A DNA stretch of 21,610 nucleotides. Origin: an uncultured Roseburia sp. Lineage in GTDB: Bacteria; Bacillota; Clostridia; Lachnospirales; Lachnospiraceae. The stretch lies in the NCBI GenBank assembly GCA_934307185.1, contig CAKRCJ010000007.1:1-21610 (forward strand), in the 5' to 3' direction. The notes below the pieces were generated by a model that made no database searches, was not told the origin of the DNA, and was given only the letters and a program-made list of their open reading frames with translations. The position numbers and the translations under genes were made by a program. Shown piece after piece: positions 7,480 to 14,074 of the stretch. The stretch's first letter is position 1; each line of letters begins with the position of its first letter.

Positions 7480-9771
7480 TTACTGCTGTTCTGCAAGGTA
7501 CAAATTTACTTTTTTCGTGATTTCATTGACTGTTTCCGTAAGGTTCTGTTGCCCTTTCAGATATTTTGTTCCCTGCGTAATGACAAGGTTCTGAATAGTA
7601 AGGTCTGTAAGTGACTGCTGTTGTACGCCCTCAAGCTGAGAGAAAATCGTGTCTGTTTCCTCCTGTGTCATAGAGCGATAGACAATTTCATAGATAGTGT
7701 CATCCTTGTCTCTTTGAAACATTATTGACGTTTCACTCGGCTCTCTGAGTGAAGCAAGCTGTTCCTTTAACGCCGTCTCGTTCACCGGAATACCGTTGCT
7801 CGATGCTCCCGCTTCTTTTCCGAGCAGTGTTTTGATAAATGCTTTTCCTTCGTCCTCATTACCGCCGGAAACCACTCCTACCTGTAAAAATGGTACATAA
7901 GTAGAAATTCCACCATTTGACAGGAAACCATAGTCTGCCCCATCTGTCGTGCCCGCACTTAACATAACCTGGAAATCCTCGATATCTGCAACCGTTCCAA
8001 ACTCCACACTGCAAACATTTGCAAATAAATCCATGCTGTTAAACGTTCCATATCGGTATCCACTGAGCACTCCCGTCTCTATATAATTACTGTAGGCTTC
8101 CACATCGCTGTGGTCATCTACATCAAAAACGCGTTTTGCCTGTGTCAGATAATCTGAAATTTTCGCTTCATCCAGACTTCCGTCTTCTTTCACCCAGTTT
8201 GGAGAGTCTGCATTATAAAAATCAAGCAGTATCTCTTCCGCCAGCTTTGGCTGCACAACATAGGTCGTGCTCTTTTGTCCCGACAGCTTTTCGATGCGGT
8301 CTGCCAGTGTTTTAAGTGAAGTCGCAGCATTTACGGTATCCTTATCTGACGTAATAAGCGATACTAAATAGCGCGACGGTATCGCATAAATTTTTCCGTC
8401 TTTTGTGCTGTTTTTCACAATAGACTCCACCAGTCCGTCTGTGGAAGCGACCTCTTGCACCACATCACTGATTTCAGTTAAAATGCCTTTTTCCACATAA
8501 CTGTCAACCGGCATTCCATCCAAAATAAGTACATCCGGTCCATTTCCTGCCAGAATATCGGTATTTAATGTCTTTAGCGCATCTTCTAATGTCACGCCGT
8601 TGTCCTCTGTCATTCCGATTTCAAGGTTTACATAAATGTCTGAATGTTCCTGCCTGTAAATATTGACTGCCTGCCGCAGTGTGTCGGTATCCTGCAATGC
8701 ATAAATATTTAATTCCTGATTTAACTTTGCAGATGCATCCGGGTCATAAATGTAACTGTAAAGCACACTCTCTATGCCATCATTTCCCGCCACAAAAAGA
8801 TGTGATTCATCCTGCATGCATACTCCATAAAAAACCGCACCGCTGTTGGCAAATGCCGTCTGGTCCCCCGGTATCAGCTCCTCCACAACTGTACCATTTA
8901 TCGTATAATGAAAAATCCCCTTATAATCTGCCAAAATGACACTGTCTGCATCTTTTCCCTCTGAAAAACACACCGGCAGCCCCTTGTCCGTATTTCGGTA
9001 AATGAGATTGTCATCGGAACAAATCAAATCTGTTAATGCAGTCTGTTCTCCTATCTCTTTTCCTGTTGTTGTGTCAAAAAGAAGCACCTTCTCTTTTGTA
9101 ACCACAAAACAGTTTGTTCCGACCACATTAAAATAAGGAGTATAACTGTCCTCATCTGTTTCAAATATCACTGTTTTACTGCCGTCCGTGCAATTAATGC
9201 CATACATACTGCCCGCTGTGTCTAAGATAATTAGCTGTTTGTTACTGTCAAATGCTACCACCGACACAGTTGAGTCCTCCACCGGCATTGCAAACGAAAG
9301 TGAGTATGACGTTCCGTCCGGATTTACAATCGTAAACGGGCACACCCCATTCTCTGGATAATCAATGATAGCAAGCGTCCCGTCATCTGCGATTTCAACC
9401 AAATTGTAAGCAGCGTCTTCAAGCTGTTTTGTCTCCCAGTTTTCCCCGCCGTCACTGCTTTTTGCAAGATAAATGCTGTAATCTGCATCGTATCCGAAAA
9501 GCTCCAACGTTCCGTCCGGCAGCTCCCTGAACTTTTCAATATTACTTATCTCCTCCGGAAGTGTCACCTTCGATTCAATAAATCTTCCTTTTCCGCCTTG
9601 TGTGCCGCCGTCTGCGCTGCTGCCCGGACTTTCCGTTCCATCTGTGCCGGCATCTGCATTTTTCCCGCAGCCGGTAAGAAGCCCTGCAAAAAGTGTCATC
9701 AGTAAAAGTAAAACTGCTGTGACACATAACCTGCTTCGTTTTTGAATGCTGTTCCTTTGTGAGTTTTCCAT
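7480..9771 (-). CDS. extracellular solute-binding lipoprotein with N-terminal Asp-box/propeller-like region
   Basis: 763-aa lipoprotein. It has a signal peptide with lipobox LLTGC (lipidated Cys35) and a Gly/Ser/Asp-rich linker to ~62. A beta-rich region of ~280 residues follows, with an Asp-box (BNR) motif SSDGGENW at 105-112 and repeated short strands (DGTLELFG, DGTLAIID, ADYKGIFHY), suggesting a beta-propeller. From ~350 a family-1 type binding domain begins (LNIYALQDTDTLRQAVNIYRQEHSDIYV, later GPDVLILDGMPVDSYVEKGILTEIS). Ordinary sugar SBPs are 400-550 aa, so the N-terminal region is an extra ~300-residue sensor-like domain. It is the first gene of the five-gene operon. The start has AGGTGGGG about 7 nt upstream. 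The propeller call is inferred from motif and strand pattern. Confidence 0.85.
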   Translation of the reverse strand: MENSQRNSIQKRSRLCVTAVLLLLMTLFAGLLTGCGKNADAGTDGTESPGSSADGGTQGGKGRFIESKVTLPEEISNIEKFRELPDGTLELFGYDADYSIYLAKSSDGGENWETKQLEDAAYNLVEIADDGTLAIIDYPENGVCPFTIVNPDGTSYSLSFAMPVEDSTVSVVAFDSNKQLIILDTAGSMYGINCTDGSKTVIFETDEDSYTPYFNVVGTNCFVVTKEKVLLFDTTTGKEIGEQTALTDLICSDDNLIYRNTDKGLPVCFSEGKDADSVILADYKGIFHYTINGTVVEELIPGDQTAFANSGAVFYGVCMQDESHLFVAGNDGIESVLYSYIYDPDASAKLNQELNIYALQDTDTLRQAVNIYRQEHSDIYVNLEIGMTEDNGVTLEDALKTLNTDILAGNGPDVLILDGMPVDSYVEKGILTEISDVVQEVASTDGLVESIVKNSTKDGKIYAIPSRYLVSLITSDKDTVNAATSLKTLADRIEKLSGQKSTTYVVQPKLAEEILLDFYNADSPNWVKEDGSLDEAKISDYLTQAKRVFDVDDHSDVEAYSNYIETGVLSGYRYGTFNSMDLFANVCSVEFGTVADIEDFQVMLSAGTTDGADYGFLSNGGISTYVPFLQVGVVSGGNEDEGKAFIKTLLGKEAGASSNGIPVNETALKEQLASLREPSETSIMFQRDKDDTIYEIVYRSMTQEETDTIFSQLEGVQQQSLTDLTIQNLVITQGTKYLKGQQNLTETVNEITKKVNLYLAEQQ

Positions 9772-9879
9772 AAAATTACCCCACCTTTCTGTTTTCTAAT
9801 TTTTCGTCAGAATTACATGCTTACTGCCTACCGGACCGCTGCTGCAAATCTGCATGTATCATTTTTGTTTCCGGTTTTT

Positions 9880-9915
9880 ATCTTACAAAACAAATCTTAG
9901 AAAAACCTTTAAATT
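9880..9915 (-). promoter_or_regulatory. promoter of the SBP-MalFG-HlyD operon with response-regulator box
   Basis: Minus strand: a 25-nt element at 9915-9891 contains direct repeats AAGGTT (9909-9904) and AAGATT (9898-9893), 11 bp apart. Exactly 7 nt later comes a -10 TAAGAT (9885-9880). No consensus -35 exists; the repeats occupy its place, as in promoters activated by OmpR-family regulators. The element is 23/25 identical to the one before the response-regulator gene (11633-11657). The leader is about 100 nt. Confidence 0.7.
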
Positions 9916-9954
9916 TGGCTTTAAATTTATTTTATCTTTCGCTCTGTTTTTCAC

Positions 9955-10014
9955 TTGCGTATACGCTTTGCGTGTGTTATAATGCATAATATCATACGCA
10001 ATATGTATATGCAA
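9955..10014 (+). promoter_or_regulatory. promoter and operators of the 65-aa HTH gene
   Basis: TTGCGT (9955-9960), 17-nt spacer, perfect TATAAT (9978-9983), then SD AAGGAG at 10013-10018. Symmetric elements: palindrome GCGTATACGC (9957-9966) in the spacer, TTGCGTATAC on the plus strand (9955-9964), and two inverted relatives downstream, CATACGCAA (9993-10001) and GTATATGCAA (10005-10014). The arrangement around the -10 suggests autoregulatory operators for the small HTH protein. Confidence 0.6.
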
Positions 10015-10025
10015 GGAGAATTTTT

Positions 10026-10223
10026 ATGGATAACAGAGATTTTTTAATTGAATTAAGAACAAGTACAGGAATGACACGGAAGGAATTCTGCGAATATTTT
10101 GAAATCCCTTACCGGACACTTCAGGACTGGGAGCTTGGCAACCGCAAGATGCCGGATTATCTGTTGCGGCTGATGGCGTATAAGGTTGAGATGGAGAAGA
10201 TTGGGAAAAAGGAGCCGAAGTAA
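10026..10223 (+). CDS. small helix-turn-helix (XRE-like) DNA-binding protein
   Basis: 65 aa, almost entirely one HTH domain: a first helix (RDFLIELRTSTG), then MTRKEFCEYFEIPYRTLQDWELGNRKMP, which has the XRE/Cro spacing of helix 2, turn and recognition helix, and a basic C-terminal tail. No toxin partner overlaps it. A 7-bp AT-rich hairpin follows its stop, and the HigB/HigA pair downstream has its own promoter, so it appears monocistronic. Three symmetric sites surround its promoter, implying autoregulation. The nearest of them lies only ~40 bp from the response-regulator box of the divergent transporter operon, so it could also affect that promoter (inference). Confidence 0.8.
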   Translation: MDNRDFLIELRTSTGMTRKEFCEYFEIPYRTLQDWELGNRKMPDYLLRLMAYKVEMEKIGKKEPK

Positions 10224-10229
10224 TTAAAA

Positions 10230-10248
10230 ATTTAAGACAGGCTTAAAT
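10230..10248 (+). terminator. weak hairpin after the HTH gene
   Basis: ATTTAAG (10230-10236), 5-nt loop, CTTAAAT (10242-10248), then ATTTT. The AT-rich stem makes it at best a weak terminator. Confidence 0.3.
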
Positions 10249-10304
10249 ATTTTCACAATATCCTTCAAAACACTTTTCTATTACTTTTGTAATATTGTTT
10301 TCAC

Positions 10305-10333
10305 TTGACTTTACAACTTTTAAGTTGTATTTT
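10305..10333 (+). promoter_or_regulatory. promoter and palindromic operator of the toxin-antitoxin operon
   Basis: TTGACT (10305-10310), 17-nt spacer, TATTTT (10328-10333). Almost the whole spacer is a perfect dyad TACAACTT-TT-AAGTTGTA (10312-10329), where a bound antitoxin would block RNA polymerase. A GAGG SD follows at 10348-10351 for the toxin start. The position and symmetry match conditional autorepression known for HigA-type antitoxins. Confidence 0.6.
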
Positions 10334-10358
10334 GATTATAAGGAAACGAGGTTTTTCC

Positions 10359-10697
10359 ATGATATTACACCCTTATTGTTCCAACTCCGGCAGGAATTTA
10401 ATATATCAATATCTCAATTCTCTGCCTCTGAATGAAAAAATCGACGGATATACCGTTTTACAACACATGGAACGAAACGAATTTGATAAGATTTTCTTTA
10501 AACCATGGGAAAAGAAAATATATGAAGTTTACTTTCAGAAAAACAACCGCATATTTTATATTATTGTAGATAAAGAAAATATTTATTTACTCCATGCCTG
10601 TCATAAGCAAAAGAATAAAACCGAAAAAAAGGACGCAGACATTGTCCGAAAACGTGCAAAAGAATTGAACCAGCTACTTGGAAAGAAATTTATATGA
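10359..10697 (+). CDS. higB: HigB/RelE-type toxin (phage Gp49-like family)
   Basis: 112 aa from the ATG at 10359, which has GAGG 7 nt upstream; an earlier TTG in frame overlaps the promoter and is rejected. The fold-typical order is visible: a middle segment YEVYFQKNNRIFYIIVDKENIYLLHACHKQKNKT (beta strands plus a basic turn) followed by a charged helix KKDADIVRKRAKELNQLL. This is the pattern of the Gp49-like HigB family, ribosome-dependent mRNA interferases. Toxin-before-antitoxin order and the following XRE protein support HigBA rather than RelBE. Activity is inferred, not shown. Confidence 0.8.
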   Translation: MILHPYCSNSGRNLIYQYLNSLPLNEKIDGYTVLQHMERNEFDKIFFKPWEKKIYEVYFQKNNRIFYIIVDKENIYLLHACHKQKNKTEKKDADIVRKRAKELNQLLGKKFI

Positions 10698-10711
10698 AGG
10701 GAGCAACAGAT

Positions 10712-11035
10712 ATGCCATTCGTACAGACTAATATTGAAAAAGAAATCGAAAACCAAAGACAAAATGACCCCGAATTCAAAAAAGCCTGGGACTCTTCCCG
10801 TGCAGAATACCGGCTTATCGGTGAAATGGTTTCATTGCGAAAGAAAAAAAACATAACACAAAAACAACTGGCAGCTTTAACAGGAAATAAACAACAGGTT
10901 ATTTCACGTATCGAACGCAAAGAAAATATTCCTACAATCCGTGTATTCAGTCATTTACTTGATGCTTTAGGATATGAATTGAAGATTGTGAAAAAGAAAC
11001 CACTCCTCAATGCACAGAAAGGTCCCCTCCCATGA
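10712..11035 (+). CDS. higA: HigA-type XRE-family antitoxin
   Basis: 107 aa. The start at 10712 is preferred to the ATG at 10694 overlapping the toxin stop, because AAGGGAG (10697-10703) lies 8 nt upstream of it. An N-terminal helical region (EIENQRQNDPEFKKAWDSSRAEYRLIGEMVSLRKKKN) that may wrap the toxin precedes a clear HTH (ITQKQLAALTGNKQQVISRIERKENIPTI) and the YELKIVKKKP ending seen in HigA-type proteins. It should neutralise HigB and bind the dyad at 10312-10329. Its stop overlaps the start of the phosphatase gene (ATGA at 11032-11035). Confidence 0.83.
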   Translation: MPFVQTNIEKEIENQRQNDPEFKKAWDSSRAEYRLIGEMVSLRKKKNITQKQLAALTGNKQQVISRIERKENIPTIRVFSHLLDALGYELKIVKKKPLLNAQKGPLP

Positions 11036-11634
11036 AAAAAATCATTCTAATGCGCCACTCCATACCCGAGCGGCAAAATCTCCCAACCGAACAGCTTCCA
11101 CTATCGGAAGCCGGCAAGAAGCTTATTTTATCGAGAAAAGATAATTTCTGCAATATTAATAAATGTTTCAGTTCCCCTTACTTAAGAGCCATTGAAACCG
11201 CACAGCTTCTCTCCACTTCCGTTGAAATAATTGATGATTTTAAGGAACGGATTATCGGCATTGCAAAAGAAGATTTCTGGTATCGGCAATACACGGACTA
11301 TAATTTTAAAAATGAAGACGGTGAGTCGTTAAATGACGTAAAGAAACGACTGACACATGCCATGGAGGAAGTTCTTTCAAAAATCCGTGACGGCGAAACT
11401 GCTCTCGTTGTATCCCATGCAACCGCTATCTGCTCTTATTTGCTTCACTACTGTGAAATAGAAGTAACAGATGCCACAACGAAATCCAGACGGATTACTT
11501 TTCATGAACAGGAACTGTTAAACGGAATTTTTAATCCTGCCGATTATTTTATTCTTGAGTTTTCAAACGATACTTTACAGAAAATCACTTTTTCTGTTAG
11601 AAAGTTCCAGCATGAAAATGTCATTTCACCATAA
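11032..11634 (+). CDS. histidine phosphatase (phosphoglycerate-mutase-like) family protein
   Basis: 200 aa. The N-terminal LMRHSIPER gives the RH motif with phospho-accepting His9. SSPYLRAIETAQLL is the conserved SxPxxRAxxTA segment, GES a likely acidic site, and VVSHATAIC holds the second catalytic His. These are the marks of branch-1 histidine phosphatases (PhoE/CobC/GpmB-like), which act on small phosphoesters; the substrate is unknown. The ATG overlaps the antitoxin stop as ATGA, so translation is coupled to HigA. Such a partner is not standard for higBA operons. It is followed by the response-regulator promoter without a strong terminator. Confidence 0.85.
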   Translation: MKKIILMRHSIPERQNLPTEQLPLSEAGKKLILSRKDNFCNINKCFSSPYLRAIETAQLLSTSVEIIDDFKERIIGIAKEDFWYRQYTDYNFKNEDGESLNDVKKRLTHAMEEVLSKIRDGETALVVSHATAICSYLLHYCEIEVTDATTKSRRITFHEQELLNGIFNPADYFILEFSNDTLQKITFSVRKFQHENVISP

Positions 11635-11668
11635 TTTAAAGATTTTTCTAAGATTGGTATGCTACACT
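11633..11668 (+). promoter_or_regulatory. response-regulator promoter with 11-bp direct repeats
   Basis: A 25-nt element (11633-11657) contains AAGATT at 11639-11644 and again at 11650-11655. A 7-nt gap leads to TACACT (11663-11668) as -10. There is no consensus -35. It is 23/25 identical, with identical spacing to the -10, to the box at 9915-9891 on the other strand, so the regulator probably controls both its own gene and the transporter operon. Confidence 0.7.
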
Positions 11669-11750
11669 CATTTCATGCCATGTAACGAAAGGTTTCAGAA
11701 TATCCTGCCATATTTCGATGCACGGTTTAAAAATTTCAGGAGACAGTACC

Positions 11751-12425
11751 ATGCATATTTTACTTATTGAAGACGACATTCATCTATGTGAAACTTTGCA
11801 GTTTCAGTTGGAACAGGAAAATTATACAGTAGATGTGTGCCATGACGGAAGAGACGGACTTGATTTGTTTTTACAGGACGCTTATGACATTGTTTTATTA
11901 GACCGTATGCTGCCGACCATGAACGGACTGCTTGTTTTGCAGAAAGCAAGGCAATCCGGAATTTCCACGCCCGTCATTTTAATTACAGCACTCGGCGAAC
12001 TTTATGACCGGATTGAGGGCTTAGATGCCGGGGCAGACGATTACATCGTCAAGCCTTTCGCCTTTGAAGAACTCACCGCACGTATCCGCTCGCTCGGCAG
12101 GCGCAGCGGCAAATGGGAGGACGACAATCTTTTAGTGGTAAGCGACTTAAATTACGATGCCAGCGTAAGACTTTTAAGCGGTCCGGACAACTCCATCCGT
12201 CTCTCCGGCAGGGAGGGCAGACTGCTTGAAGTACTGCTTCGCAGTTTTAAGCTTGTTCTCCGGCGCGAGGTACTCTTAAGCCGCGTCTGGGGCGTGGACG
12301 CCGAAGTTGAGGATTGTAATCTTGACACTTACATCCATTATCTGAGAAAACGCCTTTCCTACGTCGGCAGCACCTTAACTTTAAAGACAATCCGCGGCAT
12401 CGGATATTGCCTGACAGACGAGTAA
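11751..12425 (+). CDS. OmpR/PhoB-family response regulator
   Basis: 224 aa from the ATG at 11751, preceded by AGGAGA at 7 nt; an ORF start at 11718 lacks an SD. Receiver domain: acidic pair Asp8/Asp9 (LIEDD), phospho-acceptor Asp51 (VLLDRMLP), Thr79 (LITA) and Lys101 (YIVKPF). A winged-helix DNA-binding domain follows (RLSGREGRLLEVLLR, REVLLSRVWG, NLDTYIHYLRKRL, TIRGIGYCL). It pairs with the histidine kinase at 12686 although 260 bp separate the genes. The direct-repeat box at 11633 is a typical target for a dimer of this family. Probable targets are itself and the five-gene transporter operon. Confidence 0.93.
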   Translation: MHILLIEDDIHLCETLQFQLEQENYTVDVCHDGRDGLDLFLQDAYDIVLLDRMLPTMNGLLVLQKARQSGISTPVILITALGELYDRIEGLDAGADDYIVKPFAFEELTARIRSLGRRSGKWEDDNLLVVSDLNYDASVRLLSGPDNSIRLSGREGRLLEVLLRSFKLVLRREVLLSRVWGVDAEVEDCNLDTYIHYLRKRLSYVGSTLTLKTIRGIGYCLTDE

Positions 12426-12450
12426 CCCATAACTTAAAAGGTTGTATATA

Positions 12451-12652
12451 CAATTGCGAGACTCCCCAAAAACTAAATTGAATTGTGAAAAATAAATAAA
12501 AGCATAAGAAGATGCTTCTGACGCCGCCGGTTCTTAGCGACCGTATTCTGGTCGCTTAGTACCGCTGCGAGCGGCAGGCAGCGAAAGCGGGTCTTCGTTG
12601 ATTTTGTTTATTTTTCACAATCTTAACAGACTAAATTTGAGTTTCGCAATTG
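12451..12652. mobile_element. MITE-like palindromic element between regulator and kinase genes
   Basis: 202 bp with long imperfect terminal inverted repeats. The outer block 12451-12464 pairs with 12639-12652 (13/14) and the inner block 12482-12501 with 12602-12621 (19/20), with 17-nt gaps on both sides. The core is distinctly more GC-rich and holds three hairpins: AGAAG/CTTCT (12507-12519), AGCGACC/GGTCGCT (12536-12556) and CCGCT/AGCGG (12562-12574). It contains no gene. It looks like a non-autonomous inverted-repeat element or a large structured RNA domain. No clear target-site duplication is seen; the outermost CAATTG is itself palindromic, so the ends are uncertain by a few bases. Confidence 0.65.
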
Positions 12653-12685
12653 CCTATTGAATTTCACAATGAAAGGAGCCATACT

Positions 12686-14017
12686 TTGCTTTCCATTCTG
12701 AATTTTTCCGGCACTCCCTACGAAAAGCTGCATCACAGACTCACTCTATTTTGCACCTGCGTCACACAGTTGATTTTGCTTTCCTTAAGCTGTCTGTGTG
12801 TATTTGTCGCAGAAAAAAATATCCGTCAGGGAGATGAAACTTCTTTTCTGACCGAGACAAGCTCTGTCATTTCCCACTTACAGGAGCAGAACATTATTTC
12901 CCATCAGTGGCTGAACCAGTTACAGGAAAACGGTTCTTTTCAGATTTATCTCTATGACAATGGTGTTCCTCTTTTTTATGACCAGTATCACCAGTCTGAC
13001 AATGAACAAAAATTATGCGATGATGCCCTGCTCGCTGCCGAAAATGTAATGGGAAGCTCTCCATTTTATACGAAAAACAAAATGCTTTCCACCCATACGG
13101 AATTTCATTTCACCTCAAATTCCAACACCCTGTATAACGTCTCAGTCGGCAGTATTCCAAAAGGAAGCAGTTATCTGAACTTTTTAATTCTGCGTTCCCT
13201 TGCCGGACAGCAGAGACAACTATTTTCTTTAAAATTAATTGTAATCTGTGCCAATATAGCAGCTTTTCTATTTTTGTTTTTCTTTTTCCGGTTCTTCATA
13301 AAAAAAATGATGGAACCGGTGGAGACTGCACAGAAAAAACAGACGCAGTTCATCGCTTCCGCTTCCCATGAACTGCGCACACCATTATCGGTTATCCGTT
13401 CTGGTCTGGAGTCGGTTGAAAAATGTGCTTCCGAAGATGCAAGAAAACATTTTATTAAACTAATGTCTGATGAAACCGTCCATATGAAAAAACTGATTGA
13501 TGACATGCTGTTACTTGCCGGCTCTGACTCCGATACTTTGTCCATTGTTCCAGAAAGCTGCCAGCCGGATTGTCTGCTTTTAGACACTTATGAAAAATTT
13601 GAAATGCTTGCTGCAAAAAAAGGACTTCATCTGACCGTTTCCCTGCCGGATGAAATTCTCCCTGACTGTTTTTGTGATATTCACAGAACGGAACAGATTT
13701 TTTCTATCCTTGTGGATAATGCGCTCTGTTATACTCCGTCCGGTGGAAAAGTAAAGCTTTCACTGGATTTTAAAAATAATTTTCTTGTTTTTTCCTTTAC
13801 GGATACCGGCTGCGGCATTCCTACAGAAAAAAGAGAGCATATTTTTGAACGGTTTTACCGCGTGGATGATGCGCATACGAACCGGGAACATTTCGGACTT
13901 GGATTATGCATTGCAAAAGATCTGACAGAAAAACAAAACGGGAGCATCTGTGTTACAGATGCCCCCGGTGGTGGAAGCTGTTTTGTCGTAAAGCTGCCTG
14001 CCGCTTACTCTGCCTAA
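12686..14017 (+). CDS. sensor histidine kinase
   Basis: 443 aa starting at TTG 12686, chosen because AAAGGAG (12672-12678) is 7 nt upstream; a TTG at 12650 lies inside the palindromic element and has no SD. Two membrane helices (~20-45 and ~180-205) enclose an extracytoplasmic sensor region of ~135 residues with no recognised domain. The HisKA H-box FIASASHELRTPLSV has phosphorylated His228. The ATPase domain shows N-box LVDNALCYTP, G1 TDTGCGIP, F-box ERFYRVDDAH and G2 GLGLCIAK. No long HAMP domain is seen between helix 2 and the H-box. It should phosphorylate the regulator encoded upstream. Confidence 0.92.
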   Translation: MLSILNFSGTPYEKLHHRLTLFCTCVTQLILLSLSCLCVFVAEKNIRQGDETSFLTETSSVISHLQEQNIISHQWLNQLQENGSFQIYLYDNGVPLFYDQYHQSDNEQKLCDDALLAAENVMGSSPFYTKNKMLSTHTEFHFTSNSNTLYNVSVGSIPKGSSYLNFLILRSLAGQQRQLFSLKLIVICANIAAFLFLFFFFRFFIKKMMEPVETAQKKQTQFIASASHELRTPLSVIRSGLESVEKCASEDARKHFIKLMSDETVHMKKLIDDMLLLAGSDSDTLSIVPESCQPDCLLLDTYEKFEMLAAKKGLHLTVSLPDEILPDCFCDIHRTEQIFSILVDNALCYTPSGGKVKLSLDFKNNFLVFSFTDTGCGIPTEKREHIFERFYRVDDAHTNREHFGLGLCIAKDLTEKQNGSICVTDAPGGGSCFVVKLPAAYSA

Positions 14018-14074
14018 TTGAGACGTCAAATCTGCCCGCTTTGACCGGACAGAATGTTTTCCTTATTTTAAATG

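Noticed and set aside
12451..12652. Considered as CRISPR, tRNA or attC-like site
   Set aside because: There are no regularly spaced direct repeats, no cloverleaf and no integrase nearby; the symmetry is that of one long inverted repeat.
13940..13967. Inverted repeat GGGAGCATCTG / CAGATGCCCCC near the end of the kinase gene
   Set aside because: It lies within the conserved G2-to-end coding region and has no T-run, so it is probably incidental rather than a terminator.
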